DNA of 64,000 bases from G965216255 sp965216255 (GCA_965216255.1 OZ244148.1:4154001-4218000), one strand, 5' to 3'. Positions 19,301-29,039 are shown, counted from the first letter of the stretch. The notes: generated from the letters alone by a model not told the origin. Numbers and translations: made by a program.

Positions 19301-22300
19301 CGTTCACGTTGACGCTGCAGGATCCAGTGGGCGCGGATTTGGCTGTGGGCGGTGCAGTGGGCACGGGCACGATAGAGGACAATAATGATGCGCCGGTGCT
19401 GAGGATAGAAGATGCGCCTTCGGTGGAGGAGGGGGTGGATGCGGTGTTTGCAGTGAAGCTGAGCGAGGCAAGTGGCCGTGAGGTGACGGTGCCGTATGCT
19501 ACGGTGGACGCTACGGCGACGGCGGGGCAGGACTACGAGGCGGCGGTGGGCGGCAGCCTGGTGATACCGGCGGGCAAGACGGATACGACGATAGTGGTGG
19601 GGACGAGCGACGATGACCTGGATGAGGAGGATACGGAGATGTTTACGCTGGTCCTCAGCACGCCGGTGAATGCGACGCTGGATGAGGATGCAGATGAGGG
19701 CATGGGCGTGATAGAGGACAATGACGAAGTGCCGACGGTGAGTATAGAGGATGCGCCTTCAGTGACGGAGGGCGTGGATGCGGTGTTTGCGGTGAAGCTG
19801 AGTGTGGCAAGCGGCCAGGAGGTGAGGGTGCCATATGCGACGGTGGATGTTACGGCGACGGCGGGGCAGGACTACGAGGCGGCGGTGGGCGGCAGCCTGG
19901 TGATACCGGCGGGCAAGACGGATACGACGATAGTGGTGGGGACCACAGACGATGTGCTCTCGGAGGAGACGGAGACGTTTGTATTGACGCTGCAGGATCC
20001 TGTGGGCGCGGATTTGGCTGTGGGCGCTGCGGAGGGCACAGGCACGATACTGGACAATGATGGCACGCCGACGGTGAGTATAGAGGATGCGCCTTCGGTG
20101 ACGGAGGGGGTGGATGTGGTGTTTGCGGTGAGGCTGAGTGTGGCAAGCGGCCAGGAGGTGACGGTGCCATATGAGACATCGGACGCTACCGCGACGGCGG
20201 GGCAGGACTACGAGGCGGCAGTAGGCGGCAGCTTGGTGATACCGGCGGGCAAGACGGATACGACCATAGTGGTGGGGACGATAGACGATGCGGTCTCGGA
20301 GGAGACGGAGACGTTCATATTGACGCTGCAGGATCCTGTGGGCGCGGATTTGGCTGAGGGCGCTGCAGTGGGCACGGGCACGATAGAGGACAATGACGAA
20401 GTGCCGACGGTGAGTATAGAGGATGCGCCTTCGGTGACGGAGGGGGTGGATGCGGTGTTTGCGGTGAGGCTGAGCGAGGCAAGTGGCCGTGAGGTGACGG
20501 TGCCGTATGCTACGGTGGACGCTACGGCGACGGCGGGGCAGGACTACGAGGCGGCAGTAGGCGGAAGCCTGGTGATACCGGTGGGCAAGACGGATACGAC
20601 GATTGTGGTGGGGACGACAGACGATGTGCTCTCGGAGGAGACGGAGACGTTTGTATTGACGCTGCAGGGTCCTTTGGGCGCGAATTTGGCTGTGGGCGCT
20701 GCAGTGGGCACGGGCACGATAGAGGACAATGACGAAGTGCCGACGGTGAGTATAGAGGATGCGCCTTCGGTGATGGAGGGCGTGGATGCGGTGTTTGTGG
20801 TGAGGCTGAGTGTGACCAGTGGCCAGGAGGTGACGGTGCCGTATGCTACGGTGGACGCTACGGCGACGGCGGGGCAGGACTACGAGGCGGCAGTAGGCGG
20901 AAGCCTGGTGATACCGGCGGGCAAGACGGATACGACGATAGTGGTGGGGACGACAGACGATGCGGTCTCGGAGGAGACGGAGACGTTTATATTGACGCTG
21001 CAGGATCCTGTGGGCGCGAATTTGGCTGTGGGCCGTGCAGAGGGCACGGGCACGATAGAGGACAATGACGATGCGCCGACGGTGAGTATAGAGGATGCGG
21101 ATCCGGTGACGGAGGGTGGGGATGCGGTGTTTGCGGTGAGGCTGAGTGTAGCAAGCGGCCAGGAGGTGACGGTGCCGTATGCGACATCGGACGCTACCGC
21201 GACGGCGGGGCAGGACTACGAGGCGGCGGTAGGCGGAAGTCTCGTGATACCGGCGGGCAAGACGGATACGACGATAGTGGTGGGGACGAGCGACGATGTG
21301 CTCTCGGAGGAGACGGAGACGTTTACGTTGGTCTTAAGCACGCCGGTGAATGCGACGCTGGATGAGGATGCAGATGAGGGCATAGGCACGATAGAGGACA
21401 ATGACGATGCGCCGACGGTGAGTATAGAGGATGCGCCTTCGGTGATGGAGGGCGTGGACGCGATGTTTGTGGTGAGGCTGAGTGTGGCAAGTGGCCAGGA
21501 GGTGACGGTGCCGTATGCGACATCGGACGCTACCGCGACGGCGGGGCAGGACTACGAGGCGGCGGTGAGCGAAAGTCTGGTGATACCGGCGGGAAAGACG
21601 GATACGACCATAGTGGTGGGGACAACAGACGATGTGCTCTCGGAGGAGACAGAGACGTTTGTTTTGACGCTGCAGGATCCTGTGGGTGCGGATTTGGCTG
21701 TGGGCGCTGCAGTGGGCACGGGCACGATAGAGGACAATGACGATGCGCCGACGGTCGGTATAGAGGATGCGGATCCGGTGACGGAGGGCGTGGATGCGGT
21801 GTTTGCGGTGAAGCTGAGTGAAGCCAGCGCCCAGGAGGTGACGGTGTCCTACAAGACGGTGGATGTTACGGCAACGGGAGGGCAGGACTACGAGGCGGTG
21901 GTGGGCGGCAGCCTGGTGATACCGGCGGGAAAGACGGATACGACCATAGTGGTGGGGACAATAGAGGATGATCTGGATGAGGAGGATACGGAGACGTTTA
22001 TGCTGGTGCTGAGCGTGCCGGTGAATTCGGCGCTGGATGAGTATGAGGGCACGGGCACGATAGAGGACAATGACGATGCGCCGACGGTGAGTATAGAGGA
22101 TGCGCCTTCGGTGGCGGAGGGAGTTGCGACGGAGTTTACGGTGACACTGAGCGAGGTAAGTGGCCGGGACGTGGTAGTGCCGTATGTGACCTCGGATGGT
22201 ACGGCGAATTCGCCGGGGGACTATGTGGCGGAGCCGAGCGGCAGCGTGAAGATAAAGGCAGGAGAGACGGAGGTGACGATAGAGGTGCAGACGGTAGATG

Positions 22301-25300
22301 ACGCAGAGCAAGAGGAGGAAGAGGCGTTCGCGGTGACGTTGTCCGATCCTGTGGGTGCAGCGCTGGCTGTAGGAGGCGAGGCGGCAACGGGCACGATACT
22401 GGACAATGATGGGGCGCCGACGGTAAGCATAGAGGATGCACCTCCGGTGACGGAGGGCGGGAAGGCAGAGTTTGCAGTGAGGTTGAGTGTGGCCAGTGGC
22501 CAGGAGGTGACGGTGCCGTATGCGACCTCGGACGCTACCGCGACGGCGGGTGCGGACTATGAGGCGGAAACTGCGGGGAGCCTGACGATAGAGGCCGGCA
22601 GGACGGATACGACAATAGTGCTGCAGACGCTAGACGATGACCTGAACGAGGAATCGGAGACGTTTACAGTGACATTGGGCGAGCCGGTGGGTGCGGAGTT
22701 GGCTGTAGGAGGTGAAAAGGGTACGGGCACGATACTGGACAATGACGATGCGCCGACGGTAAGCATAGAGGATGCACCTCCGGTGACGGAGGGAGGGGAG
22801 GCGGTGTTTGCGGTGACGTTGAGTGGCGTAAGTGGCCGGCAGGTGACGGTGGCGTACGCTACGGGTGACGGCACGGCGACGGGAGGGGAGGATTATGATG
22901 CGGCGGTGGGCGGAAGCCTGGTGATACCGGCGGGCAAGGCGGATACGACGATAGCGGTGCAGACGATAGATGACGCAGGAAAGGAGGAGGCGGAGACGTT
23001 TGAGGTTCTGTTGGGCGATGTGCAGGGTGCCACGATAGAAGAAGGCAGAGGGGTGGCAGAGGGGACCATAGAGGATAATGAGGAGGTCTCCGTGCGCATA
23101 GCGGATGCAGAGGCGGTGATAGAGGGAGGAAAGGCGGCATTCGCCGTGACGCTGAGCAAGGCAAGCGGCCAGGCAGTGGTGTTGGCGTATGCGACACGTG
23201 ACGTTACGGCGGCCTCACCGGGGGACTATGCGGCGGAGCCGAACGGCAGCATGACGATAGAGGCAGGCAAGACGGATACGACGATAGTGGTGCAGACGAT
23301 AGATGACACAGAAAAGGAGGAGGAGGAGACGTTTGAGGTGGTATTGACTTCAGCGGCGGGAGCGGGGATAGAGGTGGGAGGATCGGTGGGCAGGGGCACG
23401 ATTCTGGACAACGATACGGCACCGACGGTGCGTATAGCCGATGCGCAGGTGGTGACGGAAGGCGAGGTAGCGACGTTTGTGCTGACACTCAGTGGGGCAA
23501 GCAGTCAGGCTGTGGTGGTGGGCTATGCTACGGAAGATGTTACGGCGACCTCGCCCGGGGACTATGTGGCGGAGCCGAACGGCAGCGTGACGATAGCGGT
23601 GGCAGAGACGGAGGTCGTAATAGAGGTGCAGACGACGGATGACACAGAAAGGGAGGATAGAGAGACCTTTGTGGTTCGGTTGGGCGACGTGGCGGGTGCG
23701 ACCATAGAGCAAGGGAGCGGGGTAGCAGAAGGGACCATAGAGGATAATGAGGGTATCTCTGTACGCATAGCAGACGTATGGGTGGCGGAAGACGCGGGAG
23801 TGGCGGCTTTTGTGGTGACATTGAGCGCGGAGAGTGATGCGGAGGTGACGGTAGCGTACGCTACGGTGGATGGGTCGGCGGAGGCGGGGCTGGACTATAG
23901 TTCGCGCAGTGGCACGTTAACGTTTGCGGTGGGTGATACGGAAAAGGAGATCAGGGTATCGATCACGGACGACATACTGGATGAGGGGGACGAGACGTTT
24001 GAGGTACAGCTGAGCCCCCCTGTGGGGGCGGTTTTGTCGGACGTGGTAGCGACGGGGACGATTTTGGACAACGAGCCCTCGCTGCGTATTGACGATGTAA
24101 CCGTGGCAGAGGCAGCAGGTGAGGCCGTTTTCAAGGTTACGCTTAGTTCGCAGAGCACTTCGGAGGTGACGCTAGCGTACGCCACGGCGGATGGGTCGGC
24201 GGAGGCGGGGCTGGACTATTCGCTGGATAGCGGCACGTTGACGTTTGCGGTGGGTGATACCGAGAAAGAGATCAGGATACCGATCACGGACGACGCACTG
24301 GATGAGGAGGCCGAGACGTTTACGGTCACGCTGACGAATCCTACGTCTGCCGGAGTGACGCGGCCGGTGGCTACAGGGACGATAGAGGATGATGATGCTC
24401 CGTCCTCGTTGATAGTAGAGGACTTGGAGGTGTTTGAGCACGAAGGGACCGCGTCAATCAGCGTATTGTTGACCTCAGAGAGCCAGGAGACGGTAGTGGT
24501 TCGTTATTTGACCGAGGATGTTACCGCGACGACGGCAGCAGAGGACTATCTCTCAAGCGCAGGCACGCTGGAGTTTGCGCCGGGGCAGAGTTCTGGTCAA
24601 ATCGAGGTTGGGATATTGGAGGACGGGCGTGTGGAAGGGGACGAGACCTTTCGAGTATTTCTCAGCGATGCGGTGCATGCGGGCATTGCAGATGGCGAGG
24701 CCGTGGTGACGATACGGGACAACGATGTGTGGTCGGAGCTTCGGATAGGCGATGCGATTGCAGCGGAAGGTGGGGGTACGGCGACGTTTGCGGTTTCGCT
24801 GACTCCGGCGGCTGTGGAGATGGTGACGGTAGGGTATGCCACGGCGGACGGGTCGGCGGAGGCGGGGCTGGACTATACGTCGGACAGTGGGACGTTGACG
24901 TTTTCGGCGGCAGAGACGAGGAAGACGTTCACGGTTGATGTGTTGGAAGACACGGAGGTTGAGCAGAACGAGACGTTTACGGTGGAATTGAGTGATGTCC
25001 TGGGTGCGCGGATAGCGCTAGGGATAGGAGTGGGAACGATACTGGACAACGACGGAATCTCGACACTGACCGTAGCGGATATGGAGGTTGGAGAGGAGAT
25101 AGGTACGGCACGGGTACGGGTGGTTCTGAGTCCTGCTCGAGGCGAGGAAGTCACGGTAGCGTATGCCACTTCGGACGGCACGGCGCGGCAGGGGGAGGAT
25201 TACACGGCCGTGACGAATACGCTCAGCATACCGATAGGGGGGGAGGAAGGCTGGATACCGATAGAGATAACGAACGACGGTATTGTGGAGCCTGACGAGG

Positions 25301-28300
25301 CGTTTACGGTGACGCTGTCGGCTCCGACGCATGCACTCTTGGGGGACGAGACGGCGACGGTGGCCATTGTGGACGATGATCTGCCCGTGTTGAGTATCAA
25401 CAATCCCTTTGCACCGGAGCACCAGGGGATCATGGTGTTTATGCTGAGCCTGGATCAGGTCCGTGATGAGGCCGTGACGGTGAATTACGCTACCATGGAC
25501 GTGTCTGCGACGGCGGGCGCCGACTATGTATCGCATGCCGGGATAGCCCGGATTGCGGCGGGGGCGTTACGGCAGGAGATCGAGGTAGTGATCATAGAGG
25601 ACGCAGCGCTGGAGTCTTCGGAGACGTTCGAGATGGTCTTGAGTGATGCCAGGGGGGTGGAGATAGGAGTAGCCGTGGGAAGGGGGACGATACAGGATAA
25701 CGATGCATACAACATGGTGATACGCGATGTGGAGGTAGAGGAGGACGAGGGATCGGCCGTATTCACGGTAGAGCTGGATTATCGCAATACGGAACAGGAG
25801 GTATCGGTATCGTACAGGACGCTAGCGGGCACGGCGGAGGATAATGAGGATTTTCACGGAGAGTCTGGGCGGTTGGTATTTGCGCCCGGGGCATTGCGGC
25901 GGCAGATACAGGTCTCGATAATTGATGATGCGGAGCACGAGGCCGACGAGGCGTTTTCAGTGGTACTCAGCCAGGTGGAGCACGCTACGCTGGTGGATGC
26001 GGAGGCTACGGCGACGATACGGGACAATGATTTACGGAAGGTGGATATCACGGGAGTGACGGTGGTAGAGAGGGAAGGGGTAGCCAGATTTGCTGTGAAT
26101 CTTGATGACGCCACTCTTAAGCCTGTCATCTTGGTCTACCAGACCCTCGAAGGTACGGCGGAGTCTGGCTCGGACTATCATTCGACGCGAGGGGCTCTGA
26201 CATTTGAAAGGGGAGAGATAGCCAAGGTCATCGAGGTGCCGGTGGTAGATGATGGCATGGATGAGCCGGACGAGACGTTTACGGTGCTGATAGGCGGAGC
26301 GCTGAATGCGGAATTGATGCGGTCTGTAGCCACGGCAACGATACTCGATGACGATGAGGCGCCGGTGGTGGAAGTGGCGGGGGATGTAACCGCGGGCGAA
26401 GGGGATGCAGCGGCCGTCTTCACGGTGACGCTGCGCGGCAGGAGTGCATGGCCTGTGGAGGTGGAATACGAGACGGAGGACATCACGGCCAGGGAGGGTC
26501 TGGACTACACATCTTTATCGGGAAGGCTGAGCATACCACCGGGTTTTGGAACGGGTACGCTTACCGTGGTTGTGCTTGAGGATGAGGTGGATGAGCCCGA
26601 TGAGGCGTTTTTGCTACGGCTTACCGGTGCAGAGCGGGCGACGTTGGGATCTGCGCAGGCACGGGGCATTATCATGGACAATGATGCTACCCCCGCACTG
26701 CGGATAGATGATGTGACGGTAGTGGAAAGCGAGGCAAGTGCGGTGTTTACGGTAGGGATGAGTCCTGCCAGTTCGGAGCGTGTGCTGGTAAACTATGCGA
26801 CTTCAGACGAGACGGCGACGGCGGGGCTGGATTATGTGAATACGAATGGCACGCTGGTGCTGGAGCCGGGAGAGGTGGAATCGCAGATCACGGTGCCGGT
26901 GGAGTTGGACGGTGTAGACGAGCTGGATGCAGAGACCTTTCTGGTTACGCTAAGTGCGGCGGTCGCTGCCGAAATAGCTGACGGAGAAGGCCGGGGCACC
27001 ATATTGGACGACGACGAGCCGGTATCGCTGAGCATCTTTTATGTAACGGTAGCGGAGGATGCAGGTATGGCGAACTTTGTGGTGAGGATGAGTCAGGTGA
27101 GTGGAAAGTTCGTGAGCGTCAGTTTTGCGACTTCGGATGAGACGGCGCAGCAGGGTAGCGACTATAGAGCCTCGCATGGCATCATGGTGTTTGAGCCGGG
27201 AAGCCAGACGGGTAAGATAGCCGTCTCTATTGTGGACGATGTTCTGGACGAGAGTGCGGAGGAGACCTTCAAGGCGACGCTAAGCAATGCAAGCAATGCC
27301 GTCATAGCGAGGGGAGAGGCCACGGGGACGATTTTGGACAACGAGGGGCAGCCATTGCTGCGGGTAGACGACGTAACGGTGAGTGAAGAGGATGGTGTTG
27401 CTTCGTTTCGGGTGTGGCTATCGGAGCCGAGCAGCAGGATGGTGATGGTGGGCTACCGCACCGTGGATGGTAGCGCCGAGGCCGGAGCAGACTATGAGGG
27501 TCAGCAAGGGACGGTGACGTTTGAGCCTGGACAGATCGAGGAGACGATAGCGGTGAAGTTGATAAGGGATGGCCGGGACTGGGCGACAGAGACATTTACC
27601 CTGGCGCTGGAATCAGCCACCCATGCACAGATAGAGGACCCTGCAGCGACGGCCACGATTGTGGAGGAAGGATCGGTGCTCGGCGACGTAATGGCACAAT
27701 GGCTGGCCCGCTTCAGCAGGACGTCAGCCGGTCATGTGGCCAGTGCACTGGAAGATCGCGTGCAGTGGCTCACGTCCGCACCGCACTGTACGCCGCGGAT
27801 GGGCAGCGGCACCAAGCATTTCCGATACATGAATCCGTCATGGGATCCGTCGGTCGGCGAATTGTTTTCGGGCTGTTCGATGGCCCTGAAATCGGCGAGA
27901 GGGCAGGGTGAGATGAGTCTCTGGGGGCGCGGCGCGTATACGCGCTTTAATGGCAGAGACGGGCAGCTAAGTATCAAGGGCAATGTTTCGACGGCGGCGT
28001 TAGGCGTGGATTACCTGTCGCCGCGAGGCTGGTTGACCGGAGTGCTGTTGGCCCATAGCCGGGGCGACGGCACGTTTGCGGCGGTGGATCTGGAAGGTGA
28101 AGCACGCTCCACCCTTACGGGGATCTATCCGTACGTGCGATACGGCAATACAAGGCGTTCCGTCTGGGGCATGGCCGGGTACGGGACGGGCACGGCGCTG
28201 CTGGAATCGGAAGACAGCCTGGAGTCTGCGCTGGATGCTGTTATGGGGTTAGCCGGCATGCGTGTCGGGCTTCTGAAAATGGGACAAGCTCACGTCTCGT

Positions 28301-28950
28301 ATGAGGCGGACGCACTGGTGGTTCGCACGACGGCGGACAATCTGGACGTACTCGTGCACCGTGTGCGTGCGGGCCTGGAGGGCGTTTTGCGTCTGAGCCA
28401 GGGGTGGAGCCCGTATGTGGAGGCTTCCGTGCGGCAGGATGGAGGAGATGCCGAGACCGGTATCGGCGTGGAAGTAGCCGGAGGCGTACGCTATGCTGGC
28501 AATGCGCTGAAAGCGGAAGTAACCTCCCGGGGGCTGCTGGCCCATGCCTCGACAGGCTTCACGGAATGGGGCGTAGCCGGGGCTCTGCACTATGGCAACG
28601 CCGCGGGCCTGGGTCCTGCGGCATCCATACGGCCCTCGTGGGGCACAGCGCACTCGGGTGGCATGCAAGCATTGTGGCGACCGGCATCCATAGAAGACGC
28701 GGTGCATGGAATATCAGGTGCAAGAAGATTGGAGCTGGCGCTCGGATATGGCATGCCCTCCATAGTGGGCACGGGAGTCGCAAGGCCGGTGGCGGCAATG
28801 ACCCTGCAGGAGCAAGGCAGAGAATACAGGCTGGGCTACGAAGTGGCTATGCGTCGCTACCTGAACCTGTCCATGGAGGCCGTGGCGCGCACTGTAGCCG
28901 TGAACAAACGCGACTACGGCGTCAGCGTCCGCGGAACGATGCGCTGGTAG
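16012..28950 (+). CDS. Giant Calx-beta repeat protein with C-terminal outer-membrane barrel, copy 2 (body of the phase-variable gene)
   Basis: About 4,310 residues in the frame that follows the poly-G run; together with the 291-residue N-terminal part the ON product would be about 4,600. The first unit (TVDEGGSGTYTVELASQPTG) is a divergent repeat. It is followed by about 34 Calx-beta units with GTILDND/GTIEDND ends and Asp-rich calcium sites. Units 7-18 form a nearly homogeneous block (SIEDAPSVTEG, AGKTDTTIVVGT), while units 19-35 are more diverse and match copy 1. From about 27690 the C-terminal ~420 residues form a barrel with a WGRGAYTRFNGRDG strand and a terminal Trp. The expected role is a surface-anchored filamentous adhesin. 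An internal ATG at 16054 has no signal peptide, so translation from it would not give an exported protein. Confidence 0.88.
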   Translation, partial: GTTPAVRVSTTALTVDEGGSGTYTVELASQPTGDVTVTPSVTGDDDVKVSGALTFTSSNWGTAQTVTVSADDDADTADEMATVSHAVAGANYGSVTAASVDVTVTDNDSPVLTVTGESKEEANGPLVFTLRLSARRGYDIELTYATADVTALAEADYVSVAAGGITIDAGTLDTTLAVQMKEDPRDEADETFELTVAAVDAAEIGPGSVLTAVGTILDDDAAPVLAVTGESREEANGPLTFTFRLSARSGRDIELTYATADATATAGADYEGVAAGSVTIEAGTRATTLAVQMKEDPRDEADETFELTVAAMDAARIESGSVLTAVGTILDDDAAPVLTVTGESKEEANGPLVFTLSLDAVSGRDIELTYATADVTATAGLDYEGVAAGSVTIEAGMQATTLAVQMKEDPRDEADETFELTVAAMDAARIGSGSVLTAVGTILDDDAAPVLTIADAAAVTEGQNASFVVTLRPASGRDIVMTYDTGGGDDTATAEEDYVAVAQKELTIVAGETEVVIQVVTIDDDLDEQDETFELTMAPMNAAEIESGSDFTAVGMILDNDDSPQLRLAGSSEEEANGPLVFTLSLDEVSGRDIVLTYATADVTATAGLDYASVAAGRFTIEAGTRVTTLAAQMKDDEVDEEDETFELTVVPVDTDRIGSGSVLTAVGTIQDNDDPPVLTIEDAPLVTEGVSAVFPVKLSVASVEEVTVSYTTVDVTATGGLDYEAAVGGSLVIPAGKTDTTIVVKTTDDELDEEDTEMFTLVLSVPVNATLDADKDEGTGTILDNDDAPTVSIEDAPSVTEGGDAVFAVKLSVASASEVTVPYTTSDATATAGQDYEAAVSGSLVIPAGKTDTTIVVKTTDDELDEEDTEMFTLVLSVPVNATLDADKDEGTGTILDNDDAPTVSIEDAPSVTEGGDAVFAVKLSVASASEVTVPYTTSDATATAGQDYEAAVSGSLVIPAGKTDTTIVVKTTDDELDEEDTETFALVLSAPVDATLDADRDEGTGTILDNDDAPTVSIEDAPSVTEGGDAVFAVKLSVASASEVTVPYATSDATATAGQDYEAAVGGSLVIPAGKTDTTIVVGTSDDVLSEETETFTLTLQDPVGADLAVGGAVGTGTIEDNNDAPVLRIEDAPSVEEGVDAVFAVKLSEASGREVTVPYATVDATATAGQDYEAAVGGSLVIPAGKTDTTIVVGTSDDDLDEEDTEMFTLVLSTPVNATLDEDADEGMGVIEDNDEVPTVSIEDAPSVTEGVDAVFAVKLSVASGQEVRVPYATVDVTATAGQDYEAAVGGSLVIPAGKTDTTIVVGTTDDVLSEETETFVLTLQDPVGADLAVGAAEGTGTILDNDGTPTVSIEDAPSVTEGVDVVFAVRLSVASGQEVTVPYETSDATATAGQDYEAAVGGSLVIPAGKTDTTIVVGTIDDAVSEETETFILTLQDPVGADLAEGAAVGTGTIEDNDEVPTVSIEDAPSVTEGVDAVFAVRLSEASGREVTVPYATVDATATAGQDYEAAVGGSLVIPVGKTDTTIVVGTTDDVLSEETETFVLTLQGPLGANLAVGAAVGTGTIEDNDEVPTVSIEDAPSVMEGVDAVFVVRLSVTSGQEVTVPYATVDATATAGQDYEAAVGGSLVIPAGKTDTTIVVGTTDDAVSEETETFILTLQDPVGANLAVGRAEGTGTIEDNDDAPTVSIEDADPVTEGGDAVFAVRLSVASGQEVTVPYATSDATATAGQDYEAAVGGSLVIPAGKTDTTIVVGTSDDVLSEETETFTLVLSTPVNATLDEDADEGIGTIEDNDDAPTVSIEDAPSVMEGVDAMFVVRLSVASGQEVTVPYATSDATATAGQDYEAAVSESLVIPAGKTDTTIVVGTTDDVLSEETETFVLTLQDPVGADLAVGAAVGTGTIEDNDDAPTVGIEDADPVTEGVDAVFAVKLSEASAQEVTVSYKTVDVTATGGQDYEAVVGGSLVIPAGKTDTTIVVGTIEDDLDEEDTETFMLVLSVPVNSALDEYEGTGTIEDNDDAPTVSIEDAPSVAEGVATEFTVTLSEVSGRDVVVPYVTSDGTANSPGDYVAEPSGSVKIKAGETEVTIEVQTVDDAEQEEEEAFAVTLSDPVGAALAVGGEAATGTILDNDGAPTVSIEDAPPVTEGGKAEFAVRLSVASGQEVTVPYATSDATATAGADYEAETAGSLTIEAGRTDTTIVLQTLDDDLNEESETFTVTLGEPVGAELAVGGEKGTGTILDNDDAPTVSIEDAPPVTEGGEAVFAVTLSGVSGRQVTVAYATGDGTATGGEDYDAAVGGSLVIPAGKADTTIAVQTIDDAGKEEAETFEVLLGDVQGATIEEGRGVAEGTIEDNEEVSVRIADAEAVIEGGKAAFAVTLSKASGQAVVLAYATRDVTAASPGDYAAEPNGSMTIEAGKTDTTIVVQTIDDTEKEEEETFEVVLTSAAGAGIEVGGSVGRGTILDNDTAPTVRIADAQVVTEGEVATFVLTLSGASSQAVVVGYATEDVTATSPGDYVAEPNGSVTIAVAETEVVIEVQTTDDTEREDRETFVVRLGDVAGATIEQGSGVAEGTIEDNEGISVRIADVWVAEDAGVAAFVVTLSAESDAEVTVAYATVDGSAEAGLDYSSRSGTLTFAVGDTEKEIRVSITDDILDEGDETFEVQLSPPVGAVLSDVVATGTILDNEPSLRIDDVTVAEAAGEAVFKVTLSSQSTSEVTLAYATADGSAEAGLDYSLDSGTLTFAVGDTEKEIRIPITDDALDEEAETFTVTLTNPTSAGVTRPVATGTIEDDDAPSSLIVEDLEVFEHEGTASISVLLTSESQETVVVRYLTEDVTATTAAEDYLSSAGTLEFAPGQSSGQIEVGILEDGRVEGDETFRVFLSDAVHAGIADGEAVVTIRDNDVWSELRIGDAIAAEGGGTATFAVSLTPAAVEMVTVGYATADGSAEAGLDYTSDSGTLTFSAAETRKTFTVDVLEDTEVEQNETFTVELSDVLGARIALGIGVGTILDNDGISTLTVADMEVGEEIGTARVRVVLSPARGEEVTVAYATSDGTARQGEDYTAVTNTLSIPIGGEEGWIPIEITNDGIVEPDEAFTVTLSAPTHALLGDETATVAIVDDDLPVLSINNPFAPEHQGIMVFMLSLDQVRDEAVTVNYATMDVSATAGADYVSHAGIARIAAGALRQEIEVVIIEDAALESSETFEMVLSDARGVEIGVAVGRGTIQDNDAYNMVIRDVEVEEDEGSAVFTVELDYRNTEQEVSVSYRTLAGTAEDNEDFHGESGRLVFAPGALRRQIQVSIIDDAEHEADEAFSVVLSQVEHATLVDAEATATIRDNDLRKVDITGVTVVEREGVARFAVNLDDATLKPVILVYQTLEGTAESGSDYHSTRGALTFERGEIAKVIEVPVVDDGMDEPDETFTVLIGGALNAELMRSVATATILDDDEAPVVEVAGDVTAGEGDAAAVFTVTLRGRSAWPVEVEYETEDITAREGLDYTSLSGRLSIPPGFGTGTLTVVVLEDEVDEPDEAFLLRLTGAERATLGSAQARGIIMDNDATPALRIDDVTVVESEASAVFTVGMSPASSERVLVNYATSDETATAGLDYVNTNGTLVLEPGEVESQITVPVELDGVDELDAETFLVTLSAAVAAEIADGEGRGTILDDDEPVSLSIFYVTVAEDAGMANFVVRMSQVSGKFVSVSFATSDETAQQGSDYRASHGIMVFEPGSQTGKIAVSIVDDVLDESAEETFKATLSNASNAVIARGEATGTILDNEGQPLLRVDDVTVSEEDGVASFRVWLSEPSSRMVMVGYRTVDGSAEAGADYEGQQGTVTFEPGQIEETIAVKLIRDGRDWATETFTLALESATHAQIEDPAATATIVEEGSVLGDVMAQWLARFSRTSAGHVASALEDRVQWLTSAPHCTPRMGSGTKHFRYMNPSWDPSVGELFSGCSMALKSARGQGEMSLWGRGAYTRFNGRDGQLSIKGNVSTAALGVDYLSPRGWLTGVLLAHSRGDGTFAAVDLEGEARSTLTGIYPYVRYGNTRRSVWGMAGYGTGTALLESEDSLESALDAVMGLAGMRVGLLKMGQAHVSYEADALVVRTTADNLDVLVHRVRAGLEGVLRLSQGWSPYVEASVRQDGGDAETGIGVEVAGGVRYAGNALKAEVTSRGLLAHASTGFTEWGVAGALHYGNAAGLGPAASIRPSWGTAHSGGMQALWRPASIEDAVHGISGARRLELALGYGMPSIVGTGVARPVAAMTLQEQGREYRLGYEVAMRRYLNLSMEAVARTVAVNKRDYGVSVRGTMRW
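18181..19196 (+). repeat. Three tandem 339-bp units within the Calx-beta array, two virtually identical
   Basis: The segment starting TACGAGGCGG at 18181 recurs at 18520 and 18859. The first two units (18181-18519, 18520-18858) agree at almost every base, including synonymous sites; the third has a handful of substitutions (CGCTGG, GTGGATGCG). One unit is one 113-residue Calx-beta repeat. Such near-identity against the more diverged flanking units indicates recent unequal duplication, so copy number is likely variable. Confidence 0.88.
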
Positions 28951-28975
28951 CCGCGGCATCGGCCATGCTCGCCAT
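22051..28975 (+). repeat. 6.9-kb direct repeat, right copy (partner 60-6984)
   Basis: This is the 3' half of copy 2, aligned with copy 1 without net gaps at offset 21,991. It covers 17 Calx-beta units, the barrel and about 25 bp past the stop. The right breakpoint at 28975 is immediately followed by the cut start of a minus-strand gene. Confidence 0.9.
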
Positions 28976-29039
28976 GGACGAGGATCACGATCCCGATCGT
29001 TGCGATTGCGCGTCGTGTGGTACCTGTTTTCTCATTCAT
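28976..29039 (-). pseudogene. 5' stub of a minus-strand surface-protein gene (signal-peptide start)
   Basis: Reading leftwards from ATG 29039 gives MNEKTGTTRRAIATIGIVIL, a basic N-terminus followed by a hydrophobic core like a signal peptide. The frame runs into the end of the 6.9-kb duplicated block after about 21 codons. It lies downstream of, and in the same orientation as, the truncated barrel gene at 29524-31883. I read it as the remaining 5' end of another tandem surface-protein gene cut off at the duplication boundary. Confidence 0.4.
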
